DNA from: CAVPTL01 sp963727235 | GTDB lineage: Bacteria > Actinomycetota > Thermoleophilia > Gaiellales > JAICJC01 | Reading direction: 5' to 3' | DNA length: 64,000 nt | NCBI GenBank assembly: GCA_963727235.1 | Contig: CAVSFZ010000015.1 | Coordinates: forward strand, 62,001-126,000 | Position numbers and translations under genes: made by a program | Shown here: positions 48,142 through 57,022 of the stretch, one piece after another | Layout of the letters: each line of letters begins with the position of its first letter | How positions within the stretch are numbered: position 1 is the first letter of the stretch | The notes under the pieces: generated by a model | The model's input: the letters and a program-made list of their open reading frames with translations, nothing else | Database searches by the model: none | What the model was told of the DNA's origin: nothing

Positions 48142-48821
48142 GTGATCAGCTCCAGGATCTCGGTCAGCGATGCGATGGTATCGGCGCGCTCCGAAGCGTA
48201 GGTGCCGTCGCGATCGATGATGCGCACGTCGACGCCGATCGCCGCCGCACCGACCGCGTCGGTGTCCGGCGTGTCGCCGACATGCAGGGCCCGTTCTGCG
48301 GGGACGTCCAGCGCGGCCAGCGCCTGCGCGAAGATGCCGGTATCGGGTTTGCTCGAGCCGGCGGCGGCTGAGCTGAACACCGTGTTCACCTGCACGCCGG
48401 CGCGGGCGAGCATGTCGGGCAGGCTGTAGTCGGCGTTGGAGACGACGGCGACCGGCAGCTCGCGTTCGGCCGCTCCCCGCAGCAGCGGGCCGGTGTCTGC
48501 GTAGGCTCGGTACTGGATCGCGTGGCCGAGCAGCTCGACCGCTTTACGGGGATCGAGGTCGATGCGAAGCTCCTCCAGCACGATTGCCGCGCACTCCTGG
48601 TGCAGAGCGGCCAGGCTGCCGGGGTCGCGGCCGAGATGGCAGCGGTCGGCGTAGTAGGTGACCTCGGCGGTGAAGGCGCGGTGGGCGTCGTCCAGGCTGA
48701 TCTCGATGTCGAGCCCATCGGCCACCGCCTGTCTCAGCCGCTCCGCCGGGGCATCGACCGTGATCAGGGTGCCGAATGCGTCCAGCAGCAGCGCGTCGTA
48801 GCGGCGCTCGGCACCGGTCAC
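48138..48821 (-). CDS. HAD-superfamily hydrolase
   Basis: A 227-residue HAD phosphatase. Motif I is LLLDAFGTLITVDA (nucleophile Asp), motif II VAVVSNADYS, motif III Lys in SSKPDTGIF and motif IV HVGDTPDTDAVGAAAIG. The cap is helical (C1). The substrate is unknown, probably a small phosphorylated metabolite. The GTG at 48821 overlaps the preceding stop as GTGA. Confidence 0.9.
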   Translation of the reverse strand: MTGAERRYDALLLDAFGTLITVDAPAERLRQAVADGLDIEISLDDAHRAFTAEVTYYADRCHLGRDPGSLAALHQECAAIVLEELRIDLDPRKAVELLGHAIQYRAYADTGPLLRGAAERELPVAVVSNADYSLPDMLARAGVQVNTVFSSAAAGSSKPDTGIFAQALAALDVPAERALHVGDTPDTDAVGAAAIGVDVRIIDRDGTYASERADTIASLTEILELIT

Positions 48822-49687
48822 TGGCCGGAGCCGGGAGTCGGGTGCAGCACCGCGGCCAGGCGCTGGACAGCCTGGGCCATGCGCGGCCCGTCGGTGGTCA
48901 CCCACCACAGCGGGATCGTCCGCACCCGTCCCCGAGTCACAGCCGGCAGCGTTTTCGTCTCGGGATCGGTGCGCACCTCCTTGGGATCCGGCCCGCGGCC
49001 CTGCTCGGACAGGTACACCGTCGGGGCGGTGCGCTTGAGCTCGCCGGGTGATGCCGCGGTGACGGCGAATCCGCCGGCGGCTGCGATCAGCTGCGAGGCG
49101 AGCTTGCCCGGCGGCACGAACGCGCCCTGGTCGAGATAGACCTTGGCCGGCATCAGCGGGCCGGTCGCGGCCCGGGTGCGGGCGATCTCACGACGCACCC
49201 GCTCGGCGACCGCCCGGCCCTGCGGGCCGCGGCCTGCCAGCAGGCCGACCTTGAGCTGGTCGCGTTCGGCTCCGGTGATGGTGGTGCCGTCGACGGCGTA
49301 CACCGGCACCTTGAGGCCCGCGCGCAGCTCCTGGGCGCTGTGCTCGTCGGCGATCACCAGATCGGGCTTGTAGCGGCGCACGGCCGCGGGGCGGGGGCTC
49401 ACCACCGGCACGTCCGCGGCCGCCGCCGGGTAGGCGTCACCGGCGCTTCTCGCGACCACCGAGTCACCCGCTCCGATTCTGAACAGCAGCTCGGTCATGC
49501 CCGGATCCAGCGACACGATCCGCTTGGGGACGGCGTCCAGGGCGATGGTGGTGCCCTCCGCGTCGGTCACCGTCACCGGCGCCGGGGAGAGAGCGCCGGT
49601 GGGCTCGGACTTGAAGCCGCAGCCGCCGGCGACGATAACGAGTGCCACCGTCGCAAATGCGCCGGCGATCAAGGCGGGACGGGGCAT
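48818..49687 (-). CDS. Periplasmic-binding lipoprotein, BtuF/FhuD-like
   Basis: A 289-residue lipoprotein: signal peptide with lipobox IVAGGCGF (lipidated Cys about 23), then a type III (helical-backbone) binding protein, RIVSLDPGMTELLFRIGAGDSVVARS and PDLVIADEHSAQELRAGLKVPVYAVDG (quoted in parts). Relatives deliver cobalamin, siderophores or haem to ABC importers, but no permease or ATPase is adjacent. It is the first gene of a four-gene operon with HAD hydrolase, Cys/Met enzyme and CPBP protease. Confidence 0.85.
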   Translation of the reverse strand: MPRPALIAGAFATVALVIVAGGCGFKSEPTGALSPAPVTVTDAEGTTIALDAVPKRIVSLDPGMTELLFRIGAGDSVVARSAGDAYPAAAADVPVVSPRPAAVRRYKPDLVIADEHSAQELRAGLKVPVYAVDGTTITGAERDQLKVGLLAGRGPQGRAVAERVRREIARTRAATGPLMPAKVYLDQGAFVPPGKLASQLIAAAGGFAVTAASPGELKRTAPTVYLSEQGRGPDPKEVRTDPETKTLPAVTRGRVRTIPLWWVTTDGPRMAQAVQRLAAVLHPTPGSGQ

Positions 49688-49810
49688 ATCGCCCGCGATT
49701 GTAGTTTGTGGTGTCGCAGGAAGGCTGTGTGCTTCCCGGGTCGGGGCGCAGGGAGCCGCGGCGCGGCGGCGAACACGAAGGAGCGTGACCTACGACGTGA
49801 GATCGCACCG

Positions 49811-50605
49811 ATGAGGCAATCAGAGCAGCTGTTATGGCTGGGCTTTGCCGTGCTCGTGGTGCTGGTGTGGATCGCCAACGCCGTGATCGGGCGCTGGGGC
49901 GAGCGGATGGTGGTGAAATTGCCGGCGGGCGATCAGCCGATGCTGCGCACCCGCTTGCGCCTGTTGCGGCGGGTCGCAGTTGCCGTACTGATCTTTGTCG
50001 CGTTGATGATCGTGCTGCTGACAGACGAGCGCACGCAGGACGCTGCTAAGGCGGTGCTGGCTTCATCCGCGGTGCTCGGATTGGTAATCGGTTTTGCGGC
50101 CAAGTCAACTCTGGCAAACTTCGTGGCGGGCGTGATGATCGCGATCAACCAGCCTGTGCGGCTCGGCGATCAGGTTTCGGTGGCCGATGCCGACGGGATT
50201 GTCGAGGACATCGGGCTCAGTTACACCCGCCTGAGAACGACCGATAACCGGCGAATCCTCATTCCGAACGATGAATTGGCCAATTCTCGTGTCACCAACA
50301 ACACCATTGTCGACCCCACGAGTCTCGCGACCGTGCGCCTGACCGTGCCGATCACCGCCGATCCCGCGCGTGTGCGCGAGCTGCTTGCCGAGCAGGCCGC
50401 AGCTGCTCCCAACCGTATGGAGGAGCGGCCCCAGCCGGTCGTGCGGGTGGCCGAGCTGGGAGTTGACGGCGCCGTCTACAGCGTCGGCGTGTGGGTCGAT
50501 GACCCCACCCTGGAGCGTCGCACAGCGGGCTGGCTGCGAGAGCGCTGCCTGGCGCGCCTGCTCGCCGAGGGCCTGCTGACCGAGCCCGAGGACACCAGCG
50601 CGTGA
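49811..50605 (+). CDS. Small mechanosensitive channel (MscS family)
   Basis: A 264-residue MscS-like channel: two membrane helices, a pore-lining third helix (AVLGLVIGFAAKSTLANFVAGVMIAINQPVRLGD, quoted in part; Gly/Ala-rich), the beta domain GIVEDIGLSYTRLRTTDNRRILIPNDELANS (quoted in part) and a short C-terminal alpha/beta domain. It releases solutes on osmotic downshock. It is coupled to the PBP1A gene by a GTGA overlap, joining turgor relief to wall synthesis. Confidence 0.9.
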   Translation: MRQSEQLLWLGFAVLVVLVWIANAVIGRWGERMVVKLPAGDQPMLRTRLRLLRRVAVAVLIFVALMIVLLTDERTQDAAKAVLASSAVLGLVIGFAAKSTLANFVAGVMIAINQPVRLGDQVSVADADGIVEDIGLSYTRLRTTDNRRILIPNDELANSRVTNNTIVDPTSLATVRLTVPITADPARVRELLAEQAAAAPNRMEERPQPVVRVAELGVDGAVYSVGVWVDDPTLERRTAGWLRERCLARLLAEGLLTEPEDTSA

Positions 50606-52875
50606 CGCCCGACGATCCCCGCAACCGTGACCGCTTCGACCGCAGCTACGACGACGCCATCGGCATCGTCAGCGCCCGCCGCCGCAAGCGCCGTGCCACC
50701 AATCGCCGGCGTCACAATCGCTCGCTGATCGCATCGTTTCTGGTCGTGCTCGGGATCGTGTTCGTGGCGCTCACGGTGGGCGGCGCGGCCGGAGCCGGCG
50801 TCGCCGCGTACAGCGTGGTCGACGGGCTCGACCTGAACAAGATGACGCCGGACTACCCGGGCGTCAACTCCAAGATCTACGCCTCAAACGGGGCGCTGCT
50901 GTACAAGATCCCGTCGCCGGAGAACCGCACTCCGGTCACCTCGACGGAGATCTCGCCGTGGCTCAAGAAGGCCACGGTGGACATCGAGGACCGGCGCTTC
51001 TACCAGCACGGGGGGGTGGACTTCGAGGGCATCTTCCGCGCCGCCATCGACGACATCAACGCCGGGCACGTCGTCCAGGGTGCGTCCACGCTCGAGCAGC
51101 AGGTGGTGCGTAACCTCTATCTCGACAACGACCCCACCGCCACGCGCAAGATCAAGGAAGCGTGGCTGGCGATGCAGATGGCGGACGAGTGGTCGAAGGA
51201 CAAGATCCTCACCACCTATCTCAACATCGTGCCCTACGGCGGCGTCACCTACGGCTGCGAAGCCGCGGCCGAGGTGTACTTCTCGGAGCACTGCAAGGAT
51301 CTGACCATCACCCAGGCGGCCATGATCGCCGGACTGCCGCAGTCGCCCACCACCTACAACCCCAACCTCCACCCGTACGCGGCGCTCCTGCGGCGGAACG
51401 ACGTGCTGTTGGCGATGTACAAGAACAAGGACATCAGCCATCGCCAGTATGTGGGCTCGATCGCCAAGAAGCTGGATCTGAACCCGCCCAGCGCCACCCG
51501 ATCTGCGGGCAAGCAGTCGTACTGGGTGCAGTACGTGCAGACGCTGGTCCGGAACGAGTACGGCCGCAAGCAGCTGCACCAGGGCGGGCTCGAGATTCAC
51601 ACCACGCTCGATCCGCGGTTGCAGCGGGCGGCGCACTCGGCCATGCACGACATTTTGGGTGGCCACCCCGGCTGGCCGGCCGCGGCGCTGGTGTCGATCG
51701 ATCCCCGCACCGGAGCCATCCGGGCGTTTGATGCGACCACGGATCCCGAGGTTGCAAAGTTCGACATCCCCGGATTCGCCCAGCGTCAGGCCGGTTCCAG
51801 CTTCAAGCCGTTCGGGTTGATGGCCGCCATGATGGATCAGCACATAGACCCCGAGACGATGCAGTACTCGACCCAGCAGCCGCTCGTCTACAACCTCTGC
51901 TCGGTGTCGGTGCCGTCCTGTACGTGGACGGTGTACAACGCCGAGTCCGGCGGTGGCGGGAACGTCGATCTGCACTACGCCATGGACGGCTCGATCAACG
52001 TCGTGTTCGCGCGTCTCAACCTCGACATCGGCCCCGAGGAGACCGTCGCCATGGCCCACCGCCTGGGTATCCCCAAGAAGGTCTACCTGCCGCCGGTGCC
52101 GTCCAACATCCTGGGCACCGGCCTGGTCTCGCCGCTGAACATGGCCGGGGCGTATGCCACCTTCGCCTCCGGCGGAATCCGCCACGATCCGCTCGCGATC
52201 ACGGGCATCAAGAACTTCGTCGGCAAGCAGGTCGAGTCCACGCCGGCAGTCAAGAACCCCGGCGTGCGCGCGATTCCATCGTGGGCCGCCGCCGAGATGA
52301 ACTCGATCCTGAAGGACAACGTCACCTGCGCGCAGGGAGTCTGCACCGGCGGTGCCGCGAACCTGGGAGACCGCGAAGCCGCGGGCAAGACCGGCACGGT
52401 GGAGAGCCACCAGGACGCATGGTTCTGCGGCTACACGCCGGTGCTGACCACCTGCGTGTGGATGGGCTTCCCCGAGGGCGATTCGGATGCCTACTCGATG
52501 ATCCCGGCGGTCGGCAGCGACGCCTCGTTCGGCGGCGGCTATCCCACCCAGATCTGGCACGACTTCATGTCGAAGGCGTTCGAGGGCCACAGCCGCGAGT
52601 TCCCGCCGACGCCCTTCCCCACGACTTATGACAACCCCGTTCCGTCGGGTTGGTATCAGCCGTTCACGTCGCAGTTCCCGCTGTACACGGCCCCGCCACC
52701 CACCAAGCCTGACAAGACCAAGAACAACAAGCCTGGCGCCGGTGGCAACCAGAACGGCGGCGGCGGAGGCGCGGCCGGTGGCGGCGGCGGTGGCAACGGC
52801 GGTGGCGGCGGAGGTACCGGCGGCGGTGGAGGCACCGGTGGTGGCGGCGGCACCAACCCACCCCCGACAACGTAG
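50602..52875 (+). CDS. Bifunctional class A penicillin-binding protein
   Basis: A 757-residue cell-wall synthase: basic cytoplasmic tail, membrane helix (about residues 47-70), GT51 transglycosylase (EDRRFYQHGGVDFEGIFRA, GASTLEQQVVRNLYL, EAWLAMQMADEWSKDKILTTYLN; quoted in parts) and transpeptidase with SxxK (GSSFKPFGL), SxN (DGSINVVFA) and KTGT. The last 45 or so residues are almost pure Gly with some Asn/Thr/Ala (52740-52858) and end PTNPPPTT-like, an unusual low-complexity tail. The TAG stop is inside the extended palindrome copy 7. Confidence 0.95.
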   Translation: MTPDDPRNRDRFDRSYDDAIGIVSARRRKRRATNRRRHNRSLIASFLVVLGIVFVALTVGGAAGAGVAAYSVVDGLDLNKMTPDYPGVNSKIYASNGALLYKIPSPENRTPVTSTEISPWLKKATVDIEDRRFYQHGGVDFEGIFRAAIDDINAGHVVQGASTLEQQVVRNLYLDNDPTATRKIKEAWLAMQMADEWSKDKILTTYLNIVPYGGVTYGCEAAAEVYFSEHCKDLTITQAAMIAGLPQSPTTYNPNLHPYAALLRRNDVLLAMYKNKDISHRQYVGSIAKKLDLNPPSATRSAGKQSYWVQYVQTLVRNEYGRKQLHQGGLEIHTTLDPRLQRAAHSAMHDILGGHPGWPAAALVSIDPRTGAIRAFDATTDPEVAKFDIPGFAQRQAGSSFKPFGLMAAMMDQHIDPETMQYSTQQPLVYNLCSVSVPSCTWTVYNAESGGGGNVDLHYAMDGSINVVFARLNLDIGPEETVAMAHRLGIPKKVYLPPVPSNILGTGLVSPLNMAGAYATFASGGIRHDPLAITGIKNFVGKQVESTPAVKNPGVRAIPSWAAAEMNSILKDNVTCAQGVCTGGAANLGDREAAGKTGTVESHQDAWFCGYTPVLTTCVWMGFPEGDSDAYSMIPAVGSDASFGGGYPTQIWHDFMSKAFEGHSREFPPTPFPTTYDNPVPSGWYQPFTSQFPLYTAPPPTKPDKTKNNKPGAGGNQNGGGGGAAGGGGGGNGGGGGGTGGGGGTGGGGGTNPPPTT
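52740..52858 (+). repeat. Gly-coding GGCGGT-type low-complexity repeat
   Basis: About 120 bases of repeated GGC/GGT codons with occasional ACC, AAC and GCC encode the Gly-rich C-terminal tail of the penicillin-binding protein. It is prone to replication slippage. Confidence 0.85.
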
Positions 52876-52909
52876 TGAATAAAAGGTGCCAGGCACCTTT
52901 TATTCACTA
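52873..52909. repeat. Stop-codon palindrome, copy 7 (37 nt)
   Basis: A 37-nt palindrome: TA, GTGAATAAAA, GGTGCC-A-GGCACC and mirror. The TAG stop of the penicillin-binding protein (52873-52875) forms its left edge, and the TAGGCT -10 box of moeA begins at its right edge (52908). It lies between two plus-strand genes. Confidence 0.92.
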
Positions 52910-52913
52910 GGCT
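52908..52913 (+). promoter_or_regulatory. -10 box of moeA
   Basis: TAGGCT ends six bases before the GTG start of moeA and overlaps the last two bases of palindrome copy 7. Confidence 0.4.
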
Positions 52914-52919
52914 TACCGC

Positions 52920-54098
52920 GTGCTGAGTCCTTCTGAAGCTCTCGAGATCATCCTCGAACGGGCGCCTGCGCTGCCGACCGAGCGGCTTCCGGTCGGTCCC
53001 GGACTGGTCGGCCGGGTGCTCGCCCAGCCGGCCCGTGCGGTGGTGTCGCTGCCGCCGTTTGCGACCTCGTCGATGGACGGGTACGCGGTGCGCGCCGCCG
53101 AGCTCGGCGACGGCCCCGTTCCCATCGCCGCCAGGATCGCAGCCGGCGATCCACCGATCCCGCTCACTCCGGGAACCGCGGCGGGGATCGCCACCGGCGC
53201 ACCGGTGCCCGACGGCGCGGATTCGATCGTGCCGATCGAGGTCACTGAGGAGCGCGACGGCGGCCTGGTGGCAGCTCCGCCGGTCGTGGGTGCATGCATC
53301 CGCCGAGCCGGCGAGGACGTCTCGGCCGGAGACGTGATCGCGGAGGCCGGGGCGGTGCTCTCGCCCGCGGCGCTGGCGGCACTGGCATCGGCAGGGGTGT
53401 GGGAGCTCGAACTCTCCCGCCGACCGCGGGTGGCGGCGATCGCCACCGGGAGCGAGCTGGTGGCGGCCGGTGAGCCGCTCCAGCCCGGGCAGATCTATGA
53501 GTCGAACCTAACCGCGGTCACCGCCCAGTCGCTTCGCTGCGGCGCCGAGATGGCCATGGCCGAGGTCGTCCGCGACGATCCCCAGGCGATCTCGGATGCA
53601 CTCGCGTCCGCACTCACCGCGGATGTCGTGATCTCCTCGGGCGGCGTGTCGGTCGGCCCGCACGACTACGTCAAGCCGGCGCTGCTCGGCCTGGGTGTGG
53701 AGGAGGTGTTCTGGCGGGTGGCGCACAAGCCGGGCAAGCCGCTGTGGTTCGGCGTGGCCGACTCGGGCGCGCTCGTCTTCGGCGTTCCAGGGAACCCGGT
53801 CTCCAGCCTGGTGTGCTTCGAGCTCTTCATCCGGCCGGCGCTGATGCGCATGCAGGGCGCGGGAGCGCCACCGCGGGCGGTGGCCCGCCTGGCGCGCCCG
53901 GTCAAACGCCTGCGGGAGCGCGATCACGCCGTGCGGTGCACGCTCGCCCCGGGTCCGGACGGCATGCAACTCGACCCCCAGTCCGCCCAGGAATCTCACC
54001 TGATCGCCCACGCAGCCCACGCCGACGCGATCGCATTCGTCGATCACGGCGACGGTGAGGCGGCGGCGGGCGATCTGGTGCAGTACGTGCTGCTGTGA
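52920..54098 (+). CDS. moeA: Molybdopterin molybdenumtransferase
   Basis: A 392-residue MoeA inserting molybdenum into adenylylated molybdopterin: N-terminal LPPFATSSMDGYAVRAAEL, GAPVPDGADSIVPIE, AIATGSELVAAGEPLQPGQIYESN, SSGGVSVGPHDYVKPAL, VAHKPGKPLWFG and GVPGNPVSSLVCFELFIRP (quoted in parts). It starts at GTG. With moaC and mogA at 62 kb this shows the cell makes molybdenum cofactor. Its stop overlaps the next gene as GTGA. Confidence 0.95.
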   Translation: MLSPSEALEIILERAPALPTERLPVGPGLVGRVLAQPARAVVSLPPFATSSMDGYAVRAAELGDGPVPIAARIAAGDPPIPLTPGTAAGIATGAPVPDGADSIVPIEVTEERDGGLVAAPPVVGACIRRAGEDVSAGDVIAEAGAVLSPAALAALASAGVWELELSRRPRVAAIATGSELVAAGEPLQPGQIYESNLTAVTAQSLRCGAEMAMAEVVRDDPQAISDALASALTADVVISSGGVSVGPHDYVKPALLGLGVEEVFWRVAHKPGKPLWFGVADSGALVFGVPGNPVSSLVCFELFIRPALMRMQGAGAPPRAVARLARPVKRLRERDHAVRCTLAPGPDGMQLDPQSAQESHLIAHAAHADAIAFVDHGDGEAAAGDLVQYVLL

Positions 54099-55207
54099 CC
54101 AGGCGGGTCAACCGGGCGCAGTTTCTGGGCGTGGGGGCGCTCGCACTGACCGCCGTGGCGTGCTCGGGGTCGAGCGGAGGCGGTGAGGCCGCGGCGTCGA
54201 GCACCGTGGGCATCCCCGCTGTCCAGATTGAGCCCAACCTGCACGTCGCCAGCTGGCCCAGATACACCGACCCGGTCAACGTGCGCGGCTTCTCGATGGC
54301 CAACGGCGTTCGCGTGATCGAGAGCTCCTACACCTCCAACGAAGAGCTGCTGGAGCAGCTCACCACCGGGCGCATGCGGCACGACGTGATCGTGCCCGAC
54401 GCCGACCACGTGAACATCGAGAAAGGCCTCGGCCTGCTGTCGGAGCTCGACCACAGCCTGATCCCCAACCTCAAGCACCTGGATCCGCACTGGACGACGC
54501 TCTCCTACGACCCCGGCAACCGCTACTCGGTGATCAAGGACACGGGCATCACCACCTTCGCCCGCCGCTCCGACCGGGTACCCGACGACCTCCAGCACTG
54601 GGATCAGTTCTTCGACTTCTTGGCGCACTCGAGTGGCCTGAACGTGAACTTCATCGACAGCGCCGCGGAGGTGATCGGTGTTGCCCTGATCTCGCTTGGA
54701 CATTCGATCAACTCCGACGATCCCGATGATCTCGAAGACGCCCGCCAGCTCCTGCTGCAGGTGCGTCCATACGTTTCGACAATCACTGGTGAGTATCTGC
54801 GCGAGTTCCAGGACGGCAACATCGACCTGGGTATTGCCTATTCCGGCGATGCCCTGCGGATCCAGGCCGCCCGGGCCGCCCTCGGAGACATCGAGATCGC
54901 CGTGCCGGACACGTCGGAGATCTGGATCGACAGCTGGGCGATCGCGGCGTCGGCGCCTGATCCGCATGCGGCGCACGCCTGGATCAACTACATGCTCACG
55001 CCCGCCGTCAACGCCCGGGAGATGGAGCACAACGCCTACGAGGTGGGCACGCCCGCATCGCTCCCGCTGGTGAAACCGGCATCGCTCGCCAAAGATCCGC
55101 TGGTGGTGTTCGGCAACGACATCCTGTCGAACTACCAGGTGCTGCGCACCACACCCACCGGCCTGCAGCAGCGCGAGACGATCTGGGCCGAGTTCATTGG
55201 GGCCTAG
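54095..55207 (+). CDS. PotD-like extracellular solute-binding lipoprotein
   Basis: A 370-residue binding protein with a twin-Arg-like N-terminus and lipobox (TRRVNRAQFLGVGALA, LTAVACSGS), then a spermidine/putrescine-binding (PotD) type fold: LHVASWPRYTDPV, YTSNEELLEQLTTGRMRHDVIVP, GNIDLGIAYSGDA and IWIDSWAIAASAPDPHAAHAWINYML (quoted in parts). It would deliver polyamines or a similar cation to an ABC importer, but none is adjacent. It is coupled to moeA, with no obvious metabolic link. The TAG stop touches palindrome copy 8. Confidence 0.88.
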   Translation: MTRRVNRAQFLGVGALALTAVACSGSSGGGEAAASSTVGIPAVQIEPNLHVASWPRYTDPVNVRGFSMANGVRVIESSYTSNEELLEQLTTGRMRHDVIVPDADHVNIEKGLGLLSELDHSLIPNLKHLDPHWTTLSYDPGNRYSVIKDTGITTFARRSDRVPDDLQHWDQFFDFLAHSSGLNVNFIDSAAEVIGVALISLGHSINSDDPDDLEDARQLLLQVRPYVSTITGEYLREFQDGNIDLGIAYSGDALRIQAARAALGDIEIAVPDTSEIWIDSWAIAASAPDPHAAHAWINYMLTPAVNAREMEHNAYEVGTPASLPLVKPASLAKDPLVVFGNDILSNYQVLRTTPTGLQQRETIWAEFIGA

Positions 55208-56949
55208 CGTGAATAACGGTGCCTGGCACCGTTATTCACGGGGGCGTAGCGGCCGAGTACCAGCGCCCCGATCTGGCACGCGGCAGCGCCGGCGATGGCG
55301 ATGCAGAAGGTGACGGCGGGAGACAGGTATCCGCTGGCGGCCATCGCCAGCACCGCCCGCGGCGTCTGGGATCCCAGATCCTGACCGAACCACAGCTCGC
55401 CGAGCACCAGCACCAATCCCAGGAATCCGAGCAGGTACGGCAGCGCCATCCCCCGCCGCCCGGCCCGAGCTGCAACCGTGATCCACAGCCAGGCGTGCGC
55501 AGCGGGCAGGATCACGATCAGCATGTAGGGGTTGATGGCCGCGAGCAGCACGCCCGCCAGCATCAGCCCCAAAAGCCCGGTGGTAAGACCAATCGTGCGG
55601 TCGCCGCCGGAGGCCGCGTTACCGCGCAGCCGCGGGCCGGAGACGAATCGCCAGTACGCGGCGGTGACCAGGATCACGATCACGATGCCGGATGTGGTGA
55701 CGCCGGTGCGATACGGCAGCGGCGGCGCCGAGATCGACGGCAGCAGATCCCCGGGCGCGAGCGTCAGCAGCCAGACCGTGAGCAGGCCCACCAGCCAGGT
55801 GCTGAGCCGCCAGCCCAGAGCCCACATCCCGGGGGCCAGCGACACCCGGCGGCGGCGCGCCCTGCCCACCAGCACCAGCACGCATGCCAGACAGGGCAGC
55901 AACAGCAGCATCAGCGCAAGCTCGAGCAGCCATCCACGAACCACGCTGACACCGGCAAAGACCACCGGCGGCCCGCCGCGGTCGATCGAGGGCGCGGTAT
56001 CGAGCGTCACCACCAGGGTCGCGATCGCCGACGCCGCCTGGCTGACCTGCTTGGAGTTCACCTGCCTGAACAGCTGCGGTGTCGGCCCGCCCCCGGCGCT
56101 GACGCTGACGGCGGGCACGTTGTGCGCCAGCAGCGGGCTCTGCTCGGTGGGGGCGTACGGAATCGCATATCCCGTCAGCTGGTTGATGGTGCTGGGCAGG
56201 TCGGGGTCGGCGCCGCCGACCAGCGCGGTCGACTGGCGCAACGCTGCGATCAGCGTCGGGGACGTTCCCCGCGGTGTCACCGTGCGGGTGGCCAACCGAA
56301 GGGTCGCACCGGCCGGCCCCGCGATCGAGTCGATCGTGATCGCAGACACGATCTGGTCGGCCTGCGGCCATGTCCGGGCGAACTGGTCGGCGCCCTGACC
56401 GCCGGTGGTGCCCCCGTCCGTGGACACCAGCACCACGCCGCGGCGCAGCTTCAGCGGATTGAGCGCCTTCCCCAGCGCCACCAGCAGGCCTGATCCGATC
56501 GGCGGCTGCACGCCACCCCCGTCGCGATGTGCGATCACGGCGATGATGCCGGCCTGGGTGCCCGGCTTGTAGGCGATCACGTTGATCATCGGCACCGGCT
56601 GCGACCGCCACGCCAGGTTGGACGCGAACTGCACCAGCTCCGGCTTTGGATCGAAGTTGGTGAGCTTCTCGGACATGTCCGTGGCGCCGGCCAGCTCACC
56701 CGCGCTTCCGGCGGCGCAGCACCCGCCCGCGGCGGTGTGCTCTGCGGTGCTCTGCTCCTGGGCTGCGCTGATCACCGAGGCACCGCTGACCGTCACCGGC
56801 TGGTCGGGTGGTGAGGGGGCGTCGGGGTGCTGCACCGCCAGCGCGGCGAGTACCAGGGCCAGCAGGGCCACGCCGGTGAGCGCCCGGTAAAGCCGCCAGG
56901 AGACCAGTTCACGCCGCCCACGGGTGGGGTGCGGGTTGGGTGTCGCCAT
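55204..56949 (-). CDS. M28-like membrane protein with degenerate peptidase site
   Basis: A 581-residue protein: one N-terminal helix, an outer domain resembling an M28 aminopeptidase (about residues 100-330), then eight or so C-terminal helices. In active M28 enzymes two zincs are held by AHYD, GAxDN and a GEE motif. Here only AHRDGGGV remains; the second is GSGLLVALGKAL and the third STDGGTTGGQGA, so the key Asp and Glu ligands are missing. It is probably a non-catalytic binding or scaffold protein. The last residues (VNNGARHRYSR) are encoded by palindrome copy 8. The ATG at 56949 is chosen, 73 bases from the divergent response regulator. Confidence 0.75.
   Translation of the reverse strand: MATPNPHPTRGRRELVSWRLYRALTGVALLALVLAALAVQHPDAPSPPDQPVTVSGASVISAAQEQSTAEHTAAGGCCAAGSAGELAGATDMSEKLTNFDPKPELVQFASNLAWRSQPVPMINVIAYKPGTQAGIIAVIAHRDGGGVQPPIGSGLLVALGKALNPLKLRRGVVLVSTDGGTTGGQGADQFARTWPQADQIVSAITIDSIAGPAGATLRLATRTVTPRGTSPTLIAALRQSTALVGGADPDLPSTINQLTGYAIPYAPTEQSPLLAHNVPAVSVSAGGGPTPQLFRQVNSKQVSQAASAIATLVVTLDTAPSIDRGGPPVVFAGVSVVRGWLLELALMLLLLPCLACVLVLVGRARRRRVSLAPGMWALGWRLSTWLVGLLTVWLLTLAPGDLLPSISAPPLPYRTGVTTSGIVIVILVTAAYWRFVSGPRLRGNAASGGDRTIGLTTGLLGLMLAGVLLAAINPYMLIVILPAAHAWLWITVAARAGRRGMALPYLLGFLGLVLVLGELWFGQDLGSQTPRAVLAMAASGYLSPAVTFCIAIAGAAACQIGALVLGRYAPVNNGARHRYSR
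55208..55240. repeat. Stop-codon palindrome, copy 8
   Basis: A 33-nt palindrome: C, GTGAATAAC, GGTGCC-T-GGCACC and mirror. The plus-strand gene ends just outside it. The convergent minus-strand gene reads through it in the one open frame (GTG AAT AAC GGT GCC...) so it encodes VNNGARHRYSR, with the stop immediately beyond (55204-55206). Confidence 0.92.
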
Positions 56950-57022
56950 GGCGGCGGCCGTTATAGCACACGCCGCTTGCCGCAGGCGGTCGGCAACGGG
57001 CGGCATTACCATGTGAAGCACA

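Noticed and set aside
49741..49810. GGCGCAGGGAGC upstream of the MscS gene looked like a third copy of the element core.
   Set aside because: Neither the P1 strands nor a pairing P2 are present, and the match is confined to about 11 bases in GC-rich DNA.
49785..49814. A nine-codon reading frame (GTG ... TGA) overlapping the mscS start as ATGA, a possible leader peptide.
   Set aside because: The AAGGAG before it is only one base from the GTG, too close to act, and such short frames are expected by chance.
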